Part shown: positions 53,503 to 61,633 of the stretch, one piece after another
Layout of the letters: each line of letters begins with the position of its first letter
Position numbering within the stretch: position 1 is the stretch's first letter
DNA from: Iamia sp035575815
GTDB lineage: Bacteria; Actinomycetota; Acidimicrobiia; Acidimicrobiales; Iamiaceae
DNA: 64,000 nucleotides
Reading direction: 5' to 3'
Assembly: GCF_035575815.1 (NCBI RefSeq)
Contig: NZ_DATLXO010000011.1
Location: 1-64,000, forward strand
Program-made: the position numbers and the translations under genes
Notes under the pieces: generated by a model
The model's input: the letters and a program-made list of their open reading frames with translations, nothing else
The model's database searches: none
Told to the model about the DNA's origin: nothing

Positions 53503-54156
53503 GTGCCGCCCGACATCGACCAGCCCGTGGCCGTGGCGCGCCAGCTGACCAACCAGGGCCGGGAGCGCAAGCTCCAGCTCATCGAGGCGGCCGCCGAGCT
53601 GTTCGCCGAGCGGGGTTACGACGAGACGCGCATCGTCGACATCGTCGAGCGGGCTGGAGTGGCCAAGGGTCTCTTCTACTGGTACTTCGAGAACAAGGAG
53701 GCCCTCTTCCGGGACCTCGTTCAGGAGAACCGCCTGCGCCTGCGCCGGGCGCAGGGCGAGGCCATCGACCTCGACGCCGAGCCTCTGCGGCGCATCCGCC
53801 AGGGCGCCGAGGCGTCGGTCGCCTACATGTCGAGCCACGCCCACTTCTTCTCGCTCATCGAAGTCGAGAACCTCGACAAGAAGTTCGCCGACGTGTTGCG
53901 CCAGGGCACCGAGGTCCACGCCACCGACGTGTCGGCCATCGTGGCCGAGGGCATCGCGGAGGGCACGATCCGCGACGAGGATCCCCTGCTGCTCGCCTAC
54001 GGGGTGATCGGTGCCGTCGGGTACTTCGGCCACTTCCACCGGACCGGTCGCGTCGCCATGGGCGCTGATGATCTCGCCGCGTTCGTGGGTCGCTTCGTGG
54101 TCTGCTCGCTCGCCGCGGACGAGCAGATCGCCCGTCGGATCCTGCTGCCGAGCTGA
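53503..54156 (+). CDS. TetR-family repressor, probable regulator of itself and the MFS gene at 55360
   Basis: 217 residues. HTH at about 42-75: FAERGYDETRIVDIVERAGVAKGLFYWYFENKEALF. The ligand half has HFFSLIEVENLDKKFADVLRQG and YGVIGAVGYFGHFHRTGRV, a TetR_C-type bundle. GTG 53503 follows TAGATT. The operator CTGACCCGGTGGTCAG lies directly before the start, and a near-identical one, TTGACCCGCGGGTCAA, lies in the promoter of the MFS gene 3.4 kb away, so this protein probably controls that pump. The inducer is unknown. Confidence 0.88.
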   Translation: MPPDIDQPVAVARQLTNQGRERKLQLIEAAAELFAERGYDETRIVDIVERAGVAKGLFYWYFENKEALFRDLVQENRLRLRRAQGEAIDLDAEPLRRIRQGAEASVAYMSSHAHFFSLIEVENLDKKFADVLRQGTEVHATDVSAIVAEGIAEGTIRDEDPLLLAYGVIGAVGYFGHFHRTGRVAMGADDLAAFVGRFVVCSLAADEQIARRILLPS

Positions 54157-54224
54157 CGCCCTGTCGCCCCGCGCGAGCCGGGTCCGACGGCCCCTTTCGG
54201 GCGCCGGTGCGTCACCGCGGCGTT

Positions 54225-54242
54225 CGTTACCTGCGGGTAACG
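54225..54242. promoter_or_regulatory. CGTTACC-TGCG-GGTAACG palindrome ahead of the SCP2 gene
   Basis: Perfect 7-bp arms, 38 bp upstream of the SCP2-like gene. The form resembles TetR-class operators in actinobacterial lipid-metabolism promoters, but no regulator is identified here. Confidence 0.45.
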
Positions 54243-54279
54243 TGCGGCGATCCCGTGCGCAACCCACCGAGGAGTCCCC

Positions 54280-54690
54280 GTGGCGCAGTTCCTGAGTGAC
54301 GAGTGGCTCGACGCCGCCCAGGCCATCCGCGAGGAGTACCGCGGCAAGGCCGGGGCCCCTCCGCACGTGATCAAGATGAACCTGATCATCAAGGAGTGCC
54401 CCGACGGCGTCGGCGCCGGTGGGGTCGTGCAGGCGCACATGGATTCGACCGAGGGCGAGATGGAGATGGACCTCGGCCACGTCGACTCACCTCAGCTGAC
54501 CGTCACCCTTCCCTACGGCGTGGCCCAGGCGATCCTCGTCGACGGCAACCCGCAGGCGGGCATGGCGGCGTTCATGTCCGGCCAGATCAGCGTCACCGGC
54601 GACATGACCAAGCTGATGGCCATGCAGACCGGTGCCGTCGACCCCGTGCAGCTCGAGATCGCCGGCAAGATCAAGGCCATCACCGACTAA
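54280..54690 (+). CDS. SCP2 sterol-binding-like domain protein
   Basis: 136 residues forming a stand-alone SCP2 fold: MNLIIKECPDGVGAGGVVQAHMDSTEGEMEMDLG, then LTVTLPYGVAQAILVDGNPQAGMAAFMSGQISVTGDMTKLM, the classical LxxGxxxPxxAFMxGxIKVxGDM block. Such proteins bind lipids or acyl groups in a hydrophobic tunnel. GTG 54280 has GAGGAG five bases ahead. It stands alone; its palindromic promoter element suggests regulation with lipid metabolism, which is inference. Confidence 0.88.
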   Translation: MAQFLSDEWLDAAQAIREEYRGKAGAPPHVIKMNLIIKECPDGVGAGGVVQAHMDSTEGEMEMDLGHVDSPQLTVTLPYGVAQAILVDGNPQAGMAAFMSGQISVTGDMTKLMAMQTGAVDPVQLEIAGKIKAITD

Positions 54691-54742
54691 CGGAGCCACC
54701 GGGCCGGGCGCGTTCCATGTCCGATGGCCGCCTCCGATCAGA

Positions 54743-55123
54743 TCAGACAGTGACCAGCTCGAGCGCCGGGTCGAGGAGTCGGAGGTCGTCGGGGTCAGAC
54801 GTTGCGACCCGCTGCTGGCGGCGGCGGGCGCAGATGACCACGTGCGCATCGACGACATCGGCGGTGCCACTGGCCGCGAGCAGCCGCCCCACGTTCGTGG
54901 CGTCGAGACGGTCGAGCTCGACGACGTCGGTGGTCGGTTGCCGGATCAGGCGGGCCAAGCGGTCCTGACACTCGGGTCGTCGGATGGCCTGAGCGAGCGC
55001 CGTCGCCGGGACGGTCACGCGAGCGCGCGTCTCCCCCGTTCGCGCCAGGAGGACCACCATCCGGCGATCGTTGCGGTCCAATGCGATCAGCGCACCCGCG
55101 TCGAGGGTGATGCCGGGCGTCAA
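54743..55123 (-). CDS. PIN-domain protein (VapC-like toxin)
   Basis: 126 residues. Acidic positions of a PIN nuclease: Asp in ITLDAGALIALDRND, and then ADVVDAHVVICARRRQQRVATSDPDDLRLL with the third and fourth. The usual Glu of the second site is replaced by the segment VPATALAQAIRRPE, where no Glu sits in the expected place, so the active site may be weakened. The TTG start at 55123 overlaps the stop of a probable antitoxin remnant. It is convergent with the SCP2-like gene. Confidence 0.7.
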   Translation of the reverse strand: MTPGITLDAGALIALDRNDRRMVVLLARTGETRARVTVPATALAQAIRRPECQDRLARLIRQPTTDVVELDRLDATNVGRLLAASGTADVVDAHVVICARRRQQRVATSDPDDLRLLDPALELVTV

Positions 55124-55227
55124 GCGGCCGAGCCCCGACGGCGCGGCGCGGTGTCCAGAATCTCGTCGGCCCAGGCCCGGTCGTCGTCGGTCAGCGGCCC
55201 GCCGGTGTCGCCGGGCCCGTTCGTTTC
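55120..55227 (-). pseudogene. C-terminal part of a probable antitoxin, start unclear
   Basis: 36 in-frame codons ending at a TGA that overlaps the PIN-gene TTG. The product reads ETNGPGDTGGPLTDDDRAWADEILDTAPRRRGSAA, with the LTDDDRAWAD toxin-binding-like helix of small antitoxins. No start codon exists between it and the large hairpin at 55246, so the gene seems cut at its 5' end. It could also start from an unusual ATT. Confidence 0.4.
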
Positions 55228-55245
55228 CCGTCGTCCACCCCGAAT

Positions 55246-55284
55246 TGCGTACCTGAGTCGCGCCGGGTGCGACTCAGGTACGCA
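55246..55284. terminator. Long perfect hairpin downstream of the MFS gene
   Basis: TGCGTACCTGAGTCGC and GCGACTCAGGTACGCA form a perfect 16-bp stem with a 7-nt loop; one more mismatch extends it with AATT/AGTTT. It lies 75 bp past the MFS stop and may also insulate the PIN gene. Confidence 0.65.
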
Positions 55285-55359
55285 GTTTGAGAGGAGGTGG
55301 TGGGTGAGGGCGGTCGTGGAGGACGCCCCCTCCTCCGTGGGCGACGTCCTGGTACGGGA

Positions 55360-56895
55360 TCAGTCGCTGAGGGTGGGGGTGGCGGAGGGGACCGGGACGC
55401 CGGAGAGCTCGGCTTCCACCGCATCAGCGTGGTCGGGGACCTCGTCGACGGGGTGCTTGGTGCGTGAGCTGCGGCGGACGCCGCCCGCGGCGACGACGCA
55501 GAGGACGGCCAGCACCGCAGCCGCCAGGTAGGCCTGCGAGTAGCTGTCGCGCAGCCCGGCTGAGGGCGCGCGCACCTGCTGGACGGTCTGCATCATCTGG
55601 ATCCCGAAGGTGACCCCCACCTGCACGATCATCTGCTGGGCGGCGCCGGCGACGCCGAGGTCGGCCTCGTCGACCGCGTGGGCCACTGTCGAGGACATGG
55701 CCGGGTTCGAGATCCCCATGGCGACCCCGGCGAGGGCGAGGCCCCCGACGATCACCACCGTCGGCGTGCTGCGACCGATCGTCGACATCCACACCATCGA
55801 GGCGACGATCGCGGCGGCGCCGCCCATCCCCGCCATCCGCTCGCCCAGCCGGGCCACGGCGAGGGCGGCGAGCGGCCCGGCGATGGCGAAGGCCAGAGGG
55901 CGGGCCGTCGAGACCAGGCCGGTGCGGGTCTCGTCGAAGCCGAGCACGTTCTGCATGAGCAGCGGGGTCAGGACGAAGCTGCCCATGTAGGCGGCGTTCA
56001 TCAGGCCCAGCATCAAGATGGGCAGGGCGAAGTTGCGCCGCTTGAGATAGCGCGGCGGCAGCAGTGGGTGGGGGGTGCGGCCCTCGTGGGCGAGGAAGCC
56101 CACCGCCGCGAGGGGGGCGAGCAGCAGGAGCCCGACGACGATCGGGTCCGACCAGCCTCGGCCGGGGGCGAGGTTGAGGGCCACGAGCAGAGGCGTGGCA
56201 GCCAGGGCGAGCAGCACCGCGCCGCCCCAGTCGAAGGCGCGCACCCCCCGGCGGGGGGTCTCGGGCAGCACGCGGGCGGCGACGAGGAGGGCGGCGATGG
56301 TGAGCGGCACCTGTCCGGCGAAGATGGCCCGCCAGCCGAGGGTGGAGACCAGGGGACCGCCGATCACCACGCCCACGACGGGGCCTCCGGCGGCCACCAT
56401 CGACCACCAGCCCAGGGCCTTGACCCGTCGGGAGCGGGGGAACACGAGGGCGATCAGGGCGAACGACGCCGGACCGGTGGCGGCTCCCTGGGCCGCCGCC
56501 AGCACGCGGAAGGCGATGAGGGACCCTGCGCTCCACGCCACCGCGCTCGCGGCGGCGCTGACGCTGGCCCCGGCCAGGCCGAGGATGAACACCCGGCGCT
56601 GCCCCCAGAGGTCGCCCAGCTTGCCGACCGCGGGGCCGATGATGCCGAAGGCCAGGATCGGGCCGCTGACGACCCAGATGAGCGTGCTCTGGCTGGCCCC
56701 GAGGTCGTCGGAGATGCGCGGGATCGAGACGGCCAGGATCGTCACCGTCACGTTCACGGTGAAGAGGCCCAGCAGCAGGGTGACGAGGATCGTGCGGGGC
56801 GAGCGGTCCGTCACCAGCGCGGGACGGTCGTCGGCCGCGCCTCTCGCTGGCCGATCCGGAAGGGTTCGGGCCTCGCTCGTCCCGTCCTCGGCCAT
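55360..56895 (-). CDS. DHA2-type MFS transporter
   Basis: 511 residues, 14 helices. Signs: VTVTILAVSIPRISDDLGASQSTLIWVVSGPIL, GKLGDLWGQRRVFILGLAGASVSAAASA (motif A), FRVLAAAQGAATGPASFALIALVFPRSRRVKALGWW (motif B/C region), and the H+-coupled 14-TM EmrB/QacA-like length. The N-terminal 30 residues are soluble. It is a probable drug or metabolite exporter. Start at ATG 56895. The palindrome TTGACCCGCGGGTCAA at 56910 lies just upstream and matches the operator of the TetR gene at 53503. Unlike the MFS gene at 45579, the frame is intact. Confidence 0.88.
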   Translation of the reverse strand: MAEDGTSEARTLPDRPARGAADDRPALVTDRSPRTILVTLLLGLFTVNVTVTILAVSIPRISDDLGASQSTLIWVVSGPILAFGIIGPAVGKLGDLWGQRRVFILGLAGASVSAAASAVAWSAGSLIAFRVLAAAQGAATGPASFALIALVFPRSRRVKALGWWSMVAAGGPVVGVVIGGPLVSTLGWRAIFAGQVPLTIAALLVAARVLPETPRRGVRAFDWGGAVLLALAATPLLVALNLAPGRGWSDPIVVGLLLLAPLAAVGFLAHEGRTPHPLLPPRYLKRRNFALPILMLGLMNAAYMGSFVLTPLLMQNVLGFDETRTGLVSTARPLAFAIAGPLAALAVARLGERMAGMGGAAAIVASMVWMSTIGRSTPTVVIVGGLALAGVAMGISNPAMSSTVAHAVDEADLGVAGAAQQMIVQVGVTFGIQMMQTVQQVRAPSAGLRDSYSQAYLAAAVLAVLCVVAAGGVRRSSRTKHPVDEVPDHADAVEAELSGVPVPSATPTLSD

Positions 56896-56909
56896 TGTGC
56901 TCACGGTAC

Positions 56910-56925
56910 TTGACCCGCGGGTCAA
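56910..56925. promoter_or_regulatory. TetR-type operator TTGACCCGCGGGTCAA
   Basis: A perfect 16-bp palindrome 15 bp before the MFS start. It shares 13 of 16 bases with the element at 53475 before the TetR gene. Confidence 0.7.
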
Positions 56926-57107
56926 TGCGCGAGAGGCGTCGCTGTGCTCCTCGTCACCTCGGACCGTTGGCAACCCGTCGGGATCAGCCAGTGCGCTCGG
57001 TCGTGCGGGACATCGCCACCGGCGGCGGGTACCGGCCACGTCGGGCGCGACCGTGCACCTCTCCCGATGTCGGACCGGTGCCGGTTCGCGGGCACCATGG
57101 ACGGGCA

Positions 57108-57701
57108 ATGGACGACACCTCACCTCCATCGGGAGACCGCGACGAGCCGTCGGGCGACGACCTCGCCGCCCCCGGCGGTGGCGATGTGCGGGTGCGCGAC
57201 CCGTCGGAGATCCGCGACCCGCTCCCCCAGCCGCTGTTCTCGTGGCGCCGCTTGGTGATCGTCGCCCTCGTCGGCGTCGCCGTCGCATGCATCGCCGTGG
57301 CCGCCCGCAGCGGCGGGGGTTCCGAGGGCGAGGGGGCCGATGCCGCGATCGTTGCCTACGACCCCCGCCCCGGCGGCCAGGTCACCCGCCAGGCGCCCGT
57401 CGGCGTCGAGCTGGAGCCCGGCTACGACGGCCGGCTGGTGATCGACGGGGTGGCCATCCCCGAGGAGCAGATGCTCGGCGCCATCGAGCCCGGCAGCGAG
57501 GCCTTCGAACAGCTCCCGGAGGACCAACGGAACCTGGGCCCCCGCCCCAACAACAAGAACCTGGTCAAGTACCAGCCGGGGCCGGGCAAGGCCGTGAGCG
57601 AGTACGACACCGGCGCCGTGCAGATCACGGTGCGGTTCTGGCGGGTCGCCGACGGCCCGCAGGCGGCCCGCAGCGTGACCTACACGATCAAGGTCTTCTA
57701 G
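57108..57701 (+). CDS. Membrane-anchored extracellular protein of unknown function
   Basis: 197 residues: a 47-residue acidic cytoplasmic N-terminus, a transmembrane helix at about 48-66 (LVIVALVGVAVACIAVAA), and an extracellular beta-rich domain to the end. The domain contains RPGGQVTRQAPVGVELEPGYDGRLVIDGVAIPEEQM and ends VTYTIKVF, an immunoglobulin-like strand order. No catalytic residues stand out. It is divergent from the MFS gene and convergent with ligA. The family is not recognised, though a similar layout is common in envelope proteins of high-GC actinobacteria. Confidence 0.7.
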   Translation: MDDTSPPSGDRDEPSGDDLAAPGGGDVRVRDPSEIRDPLPQPLFSWRRLVIVALVGVAVACIAVAARSGGGSEGEGADAAIVAYDPRPGGQVTRQAPVGVELEPGYDGRLVIDGVAIPEEQMLGAIEPGSEAFEQLPEDQRNLGPRPNNKNLVKYQPGPGKAVSEYDTGAVQITVRFWRVADGPQAARSVTYTIKVF

Positions 57702-57731
57702 CGCTGCGGCCGGTCGGAGGTTCCGACCCGG

Positions 57732-60032
57732 TCAGCCCGGCAGCGCGCCGGTGTCGAGCATGTGGCGGAACCCGGCCTCGTCGAGGATCGCCACGCCGAG
57801 CTCCTCGGCCTTGGTGAGCTTCGACGTCCCCGGCTCGGCGCCGACGACCACGGCGAAGGTCTTCTTCGACACGCTCCCGGGGCTCTTGCCGCCCCGTTCC
57901 TTCACCGCGGCCGCGGCCTCGTCGCGACTGAAGCCTTCGAGGGAGCCGGTGACGACCACAGCCTTGCCCTCCAGTACGGGGGCGAGGTCGGGGCGCTCGG
58001 GCCCCTCGAGGTTGACCCCGGCGGCGCCCAGGCGGGCGATGAGGTCGCGGTTGGCACCCTGGTCGAACCAGGACCGCACCGCAGCAGCGATCACCGGCCC
58101 GACGCCCTCGACCGCAGCCATCTCCTCGGCCGTGGCCGTCGCGATGGCCTCGACGTGGGCCAGGGCGGCCGCCAGGGCCTCGGACCCCGCCGGCCCCAGG
58201 TGGCGGATGTTGAGGCCCACCAGCAACTTGGCAAGGGGCCGTTCGCGAGTGTCCTCGATGGCGGCCCGCAGCTTGCCGGCGGCGTCGGGGCCGAGCCCCC
58301 GCAACGTGTCGGCGGTCGAGCGGAACCGGGCCGCGTCGGCGGCCAGGTCGGCCACGAGCTCCGCGCCGAGCAGGTCGCCGGCCCCGTCGGGGACGGACGG
58401 GGCGACGTCGACGGCCTGAACGGCGTCGTACTTGGCCTTGAGGTCACCGGTGCGCTCGCGGGCCACGTCCAGCGCGGACGAGGCCCACTCGGTCAGCAGC
58501 GTCCGCAGGTCCTGAAGGTGGTCCCACCGGATCGAGTAGATGTCGGCGATGTCGGCGATCAGCCCGAGGTCGATGAACAGGCGGACCCGCTGCTCGCCGA
58601 AGCCCTCGATGTCCATCGAGCCGCGCCCGGCGAAGTGCGCGATGGAGCCGGCCCGCTGGAACGGGCACTCCGGGTCGACGCAACGGGTGTCGCTCTCGCC
58701 CTCCGGGCGCACCAGGGTCGAGGCCCGGGGGCACGGGCAGGTGACGGGAAAGTCCCAGACCGGCCGGTCGGGATCGTCGCGGGGCAGGACCGGGCCGACC
58801 ACCTCGGGGATCACGTCGCCGGCCCGTCGCACCACGACGACATCGCCCTCGCGGACGTCCTTGGCCGCGACCTGGTCCTGGTTGTGGAGGGTGGCCTGGC
58901 TGACGTTGGCGCCCCCGACGAACACCGGCTCGAGCTGGGCGAAGGGGGTGGCGCGGCCGGTGCGACCGACCGACACCATGATCTCGCGCAGGCGGGTGGT
59001 GCGCTCCTCGGGCGGGAACTTGTAGGCGACGGCCCACCGGGGCGCCCGGCTGGTGAAGCCCAGGTCCGAGCGGATGGCCAGGCCGTCGACCTTCACCACC
59101 ACCCCGTCGATGTCGTAGTCGAGGCCGTGGCGGCCGTCCTGCCAGCCCAGGCTGTAGGCCAGCACGTCGTCGAGGGTGGGAAGCACCGTGATCTCGGGGT
59201 TGACCGGCAAGCCCACCTCGGCGAGGAAGTCGAGGGTCTCTCGGTGACGGGTGAAGCCCGGTCCGCCCTCGATCTCACCGAGCTGGTAGCACCACATCGA
59301 CAGCTCGCGACGGCCGGTGACCTCGGCGTTCTTCTGGCGGAGGGAGCCGGCCGCGGCGTTGCGGGGGTTGACCGCCACGGGGTTGGGCTTGCGGCCCTGG
59401 TCCCGGCGGGCGCGGTTCTCGTCCTCCTGGGTGGCCTGGAGGCGGGCGAAGGCCGAGCGTGACATGTACACCTCGCCGCGCACCTCGAGCACGCGGGGCG
59501 CGTCACCGACCAAGCGGTGCGGGACCACGCCGATGGTGCGGACGTTCGCGGTCACGTCCTCGCCCACCCGGCCGTCACCCCGAGTGGCAGCCTGGACCAG
59601 CTCGCCGTCGTCGTAGAGCAACGAGATCGCGACCCCGTCGATCTTCAGCTCCGCCACGTAGTCGACCGGGTCGTCGTCGGGCCCGGCGCCCAGGCGGCGC
59701 TCCAGCCGCCGGCCCCACGCGGCGAGGCTCTCGGCGTCGAAGGCGTTGTCGAGCGACATCATGGGCTGGCGGTGCGCCACGGGCGCGAAGAGGGTGCTGG
59801 GCGCCGCACCGACCCTCTGGGTGGGCGAATCGGGGCTGGTCAGCTCGGGGTTGGCCTCTTCGAGGGCCCGCAGCTCGCGCACCAGGGCGTCGTAGTCGGC
59901 ATCGGCGATGATGGGCGCGTCGAGCAGGTGGTAGCGCTCGTCGTGGCCCTCGATCTCGGTCCGCAGATCCGCGACGCGCCGGGCCGGATCGGAGCGCTCG
60001 CCGCCGCGGTCGGTGTCCACGACGGTGAGCAT
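57732..60032 (-). CDS. ligA: NAD+-dependent DNA ligase, with an insertion in the helix-hairpin-helix region
   Basis: 766 residues; seals nicks during replication and repair. Domain Ia (ERYHLLDAPIIADADYDALVREL), adenylation lysine K130 in ELKIDGVAISLLYDDG, NPRNAAAGSLRQ, OB-fold SVGRTGRATPFAQLEPVFVGG, the Cys4 zinc finger TCPCPRASTLVRPEGESDTRCVDPECP, and a terminal BRCT domain (LEGKAVVVTGSLEGFSRDEA). Between DIYSIRWDHLQDL and RERPLAKLLVGLNIRHLG lie about 100 residues where most LigA proteins have about 33, so a segment of 65-70 residues is inserted in the HhH domain. ATG 60032 is used; GTG 60089 is possible. Confidence 0.94.
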   Translation of the reverse strand: MLTVVDTDRGGERSDPARRVADLRTEIEGHDERYHLLDAPIIADADYDALVRELRALEEANPELTSPDSPTQRVGAAPSTLFAPVAHRQPMMSLDNAFDAESLAAWGRRLERRLGAGPDDDPVDYVAELKIDGVAISLLYDDGELVQAATRGDGRVGEDVTANVRTIGVVPHRLVGDAPRVLEVRGEVYMSRSAFARLQATQEDENRARRDQGRKPNPVAVNPRNAAAGSLRQKNAEVTGRRELSMWCYQLGEIEGGPGFTRHRETLDFLAEVGLPVNPEITVLPTLDDVLAYSLGWQDGRHGLDYDIDGVVVKVDGLAIRSDLGFTSRAPRWAVAYKFPPEERTTRLREIMVSVGRTGRATPFAQLEPVFVGGANVSQATLHNQDQVAAKDVREGDVVVVRRAGDVIPEVVGPVLPRDDPDRPVWDFPVTCPCPRASTLVRPEGESDTRCVDPECPFQRAGSIAHFAGRGSMDIEGFGEQRVRLFIDLGLIADIADIYSIRWDHLQDLRTLLTEWASSALDVARERTGDLKAKYDAVQAVDVAPSVPDGAGDLLGAELVADLAADAARFRSTADTLRGLGPDAAGKLRAAIEDTRERPLAKLLVGLNIRHLGPAGSEALAAALAHVEAIATATAEEMAAVEGVGPVIAAAVRSWFDQGANRDLIARLGAAGVNLEGPERPDLAPVLEGKAVVVTGSLEGFSRDEAAAAVKERGGKSPGSVSKKTFAVVVGAEPGTSKLTKAEELGVAILDEAGFRHMLDTGALPG

Positions 60033-60183
60033 AGGAGCGCCCTGCGACAGTGGAGCGCCCGGGTCCTTCAGACACCGGGCGTCGGTCACCGAGAGTCACC
60101 GGAATCCTCAAGGGCGGCGTCCACGCGCCGATCAGAGACGGGGTGAAGCCCTCCTCCCGCCACCGGACCGGACGCTGAACGAC

Positions 60184-61566
60184 ATGGCTCTCAACGGATC
60201 TCTGGACGACTACTCCCCCGCCGGCGCGCTGCGCGTGCTGTCATCGACGGGACGGACCGGTGCGGTGCGCTTCACCGGCAGCGCCGGGTGCACCGCGTAC
60301 CTCTGCGAGGGCCAGCTCTACTTCGTCCGAGGCGGGGGGACCGACGACGCCCTGGCCTCGGCCCTCGTCCGCCCCGGTCGTCTCAGCCCCGAGCTCTGGA
60401 CCCGAGCCGTCGAGGAGGCGGGTGACTCGCCCCGGGTGGGCGAGCTGCTCATCGCCCACGGCTCGATCGAGCCGGACCTGCTCGCGTCGGTGGTCCTCTC
60501 GATGGTCTACGACCCGCTCATCACCCTGTTCCGGGAGGGCGATGGTCGCTTCGACTTCGAGCCCGACACCATGCACTGGATCGGGCCTTACCGCGGCTTC
60601 GACGTGGAGGCCATCGTGAACGAGGTCCGCCGCCGGGTGCGCGGGGTGGACGAGATGAGCGACATCGTCCCGTCGGTCTCGGCCTGGGTGTCACCGCGGC
60701 GAGCCCTGCCCGACGGCGCCGCCCAGGTCACCCTGCTCCGTGAGGACTGGGAGCTGATCACCTCGCTGTCGGGGCCGCGCACGATCACCGAGCTGGCCGC
60801 GTCGATGGGCCGCGGCCAGTACTCCACCGCCGGTGTCGTCCACCGCCTCGCCCGCGCCGAGCTGCTCGAGGTCGTTCCCGAGCCCTTCAGCCCGCACGGC
60901 GGTGACCCTGTCCACGAGCCCTCGGCCGCCGAGCGCATAGCCGCTGCCACCACCGGCCCCGACGAGCGCACCGATGACGCCATCTCCGCCGGGACCGGCG
61001 ACGCAGGCACCGGAACTGACGACGCCACCGAGGTCGAGGACGCTCCCGACGAAGCCTGGGAGCAGTGGTCCACCGGCAACCCGTTCGACCACGACCCGTC
61101 GGCCGGCAACGACGACCTCGGCGTCACCTCCGGGCCCAGCCTGAACGGCGTCTCGGCCGGGCCCGAGACCGCACCCGACGGCGACTCGAGACTCCCCCGA
61201 CGCACCTCGGTGCGCGAGGCCGACCCCCGCGACCGGCCGGCCGGCGCAACCGTCGATCACGACGCCGACGCCGACGCCGACGCCGACTCCGGCGGGCTGG
61301 TCGGGATCACCGGCTTCCACGACCCTGTCGCGGATGTCCACCGGGAGAGCTCGGCGCGGGCCGAGGCCATCGAGCCCGAGTCTCCGCTCGACCCGAACGC
61401 GGCCTGGCTCGAGGGCCTCTACACCCAGTTCATCGACGAGAGCGCGGACACGGGCAAGACCCGAAAGAAGGAGGTCCTCGACGTCGCCTTCCAGGCCCCC
61501 GAGCAGGGCGACGGGGAGAAGGCCGGCACCCTCCGCCGCCTCGTCGACGCCCTCCGCCGCCTGTAG
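60184..61566 (+). CDS. DUF4388 domain protein
   Basis: 460 residues. The first about 150 form a DUF4388 (PATAN-like) domain: LNGSLDDYSPAGALRVLSSTGRTGAVRFTG, AYLCEGQLYFVRGGG and RFDFEPDTMHWIGPYRGFDVEAIVNEVRRR. A wHTH-like part follows (about 160-230, TELAASMGRGQYSTAGVVHRLARAELLEVV). The rest is acidic, Asp/Thr-rich and disordered, with a D-A-D-A run near residue 365, closing with a helix SADTGKTRKKEVLDVAFQAPEQGDG. DUF4388 proteins are linked to two-component and gliding systems. Divergent from ligA. The function is unknown here. Confidence 0.8.
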   Translation: MALNGSLDDYSPAGALRVLSSTGRTGAVRFTGSAGCTAYLCEGQLYFVRGGGTDDALASALVRPGRLSPELWTRAVEEAGDSPRVGELLIAHGSIEPDLLASVVLSMVYDPLITLFREGDGRFDFEPDTMHWIGPYRGFDVEAIVNEVRRRVRGVDEMSDIVPSVSAWVSPRRALPDGAAQVTLLREDWELITSLSGPRTITELAASMGRGQYSTAGVVHRLARAELLEVVPEPFSPHGGDPVHEPSAAERIAAATTGPDERTDDAISAGTGDAGTGTDDATEVEDAPDEAWEQWSTGNPFDHDPSAGNDDLGVTSGPSLNGVSAGPETAPDGDSRLPRRTSVREADPRDRPAGATVDHDADADADADSGGLVGITGFHDPVADVHRESSARAEAIEPESPLDPNAAWLEGLYTQFIDESADTGKTRKKEVLDVAFQAPEQGDGEKAGTLRRLVDALRRL

Positions 61567-61633
61567 CTGGCGGCTCGCCGCCCGTCGACCGAATCGCAGG
61601 CCACCGCAGGGGTGGTCGGGTGACCCGACGAGC

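Noticed and set aside
60032..60089. Longer ligA start at GTG 60089
   Set aside because: It would add 19 residues (MTDARCLKDPGAPLSQGAP) without family support; ATG 60032 was kept, though the ribosome site does not decide strongly.
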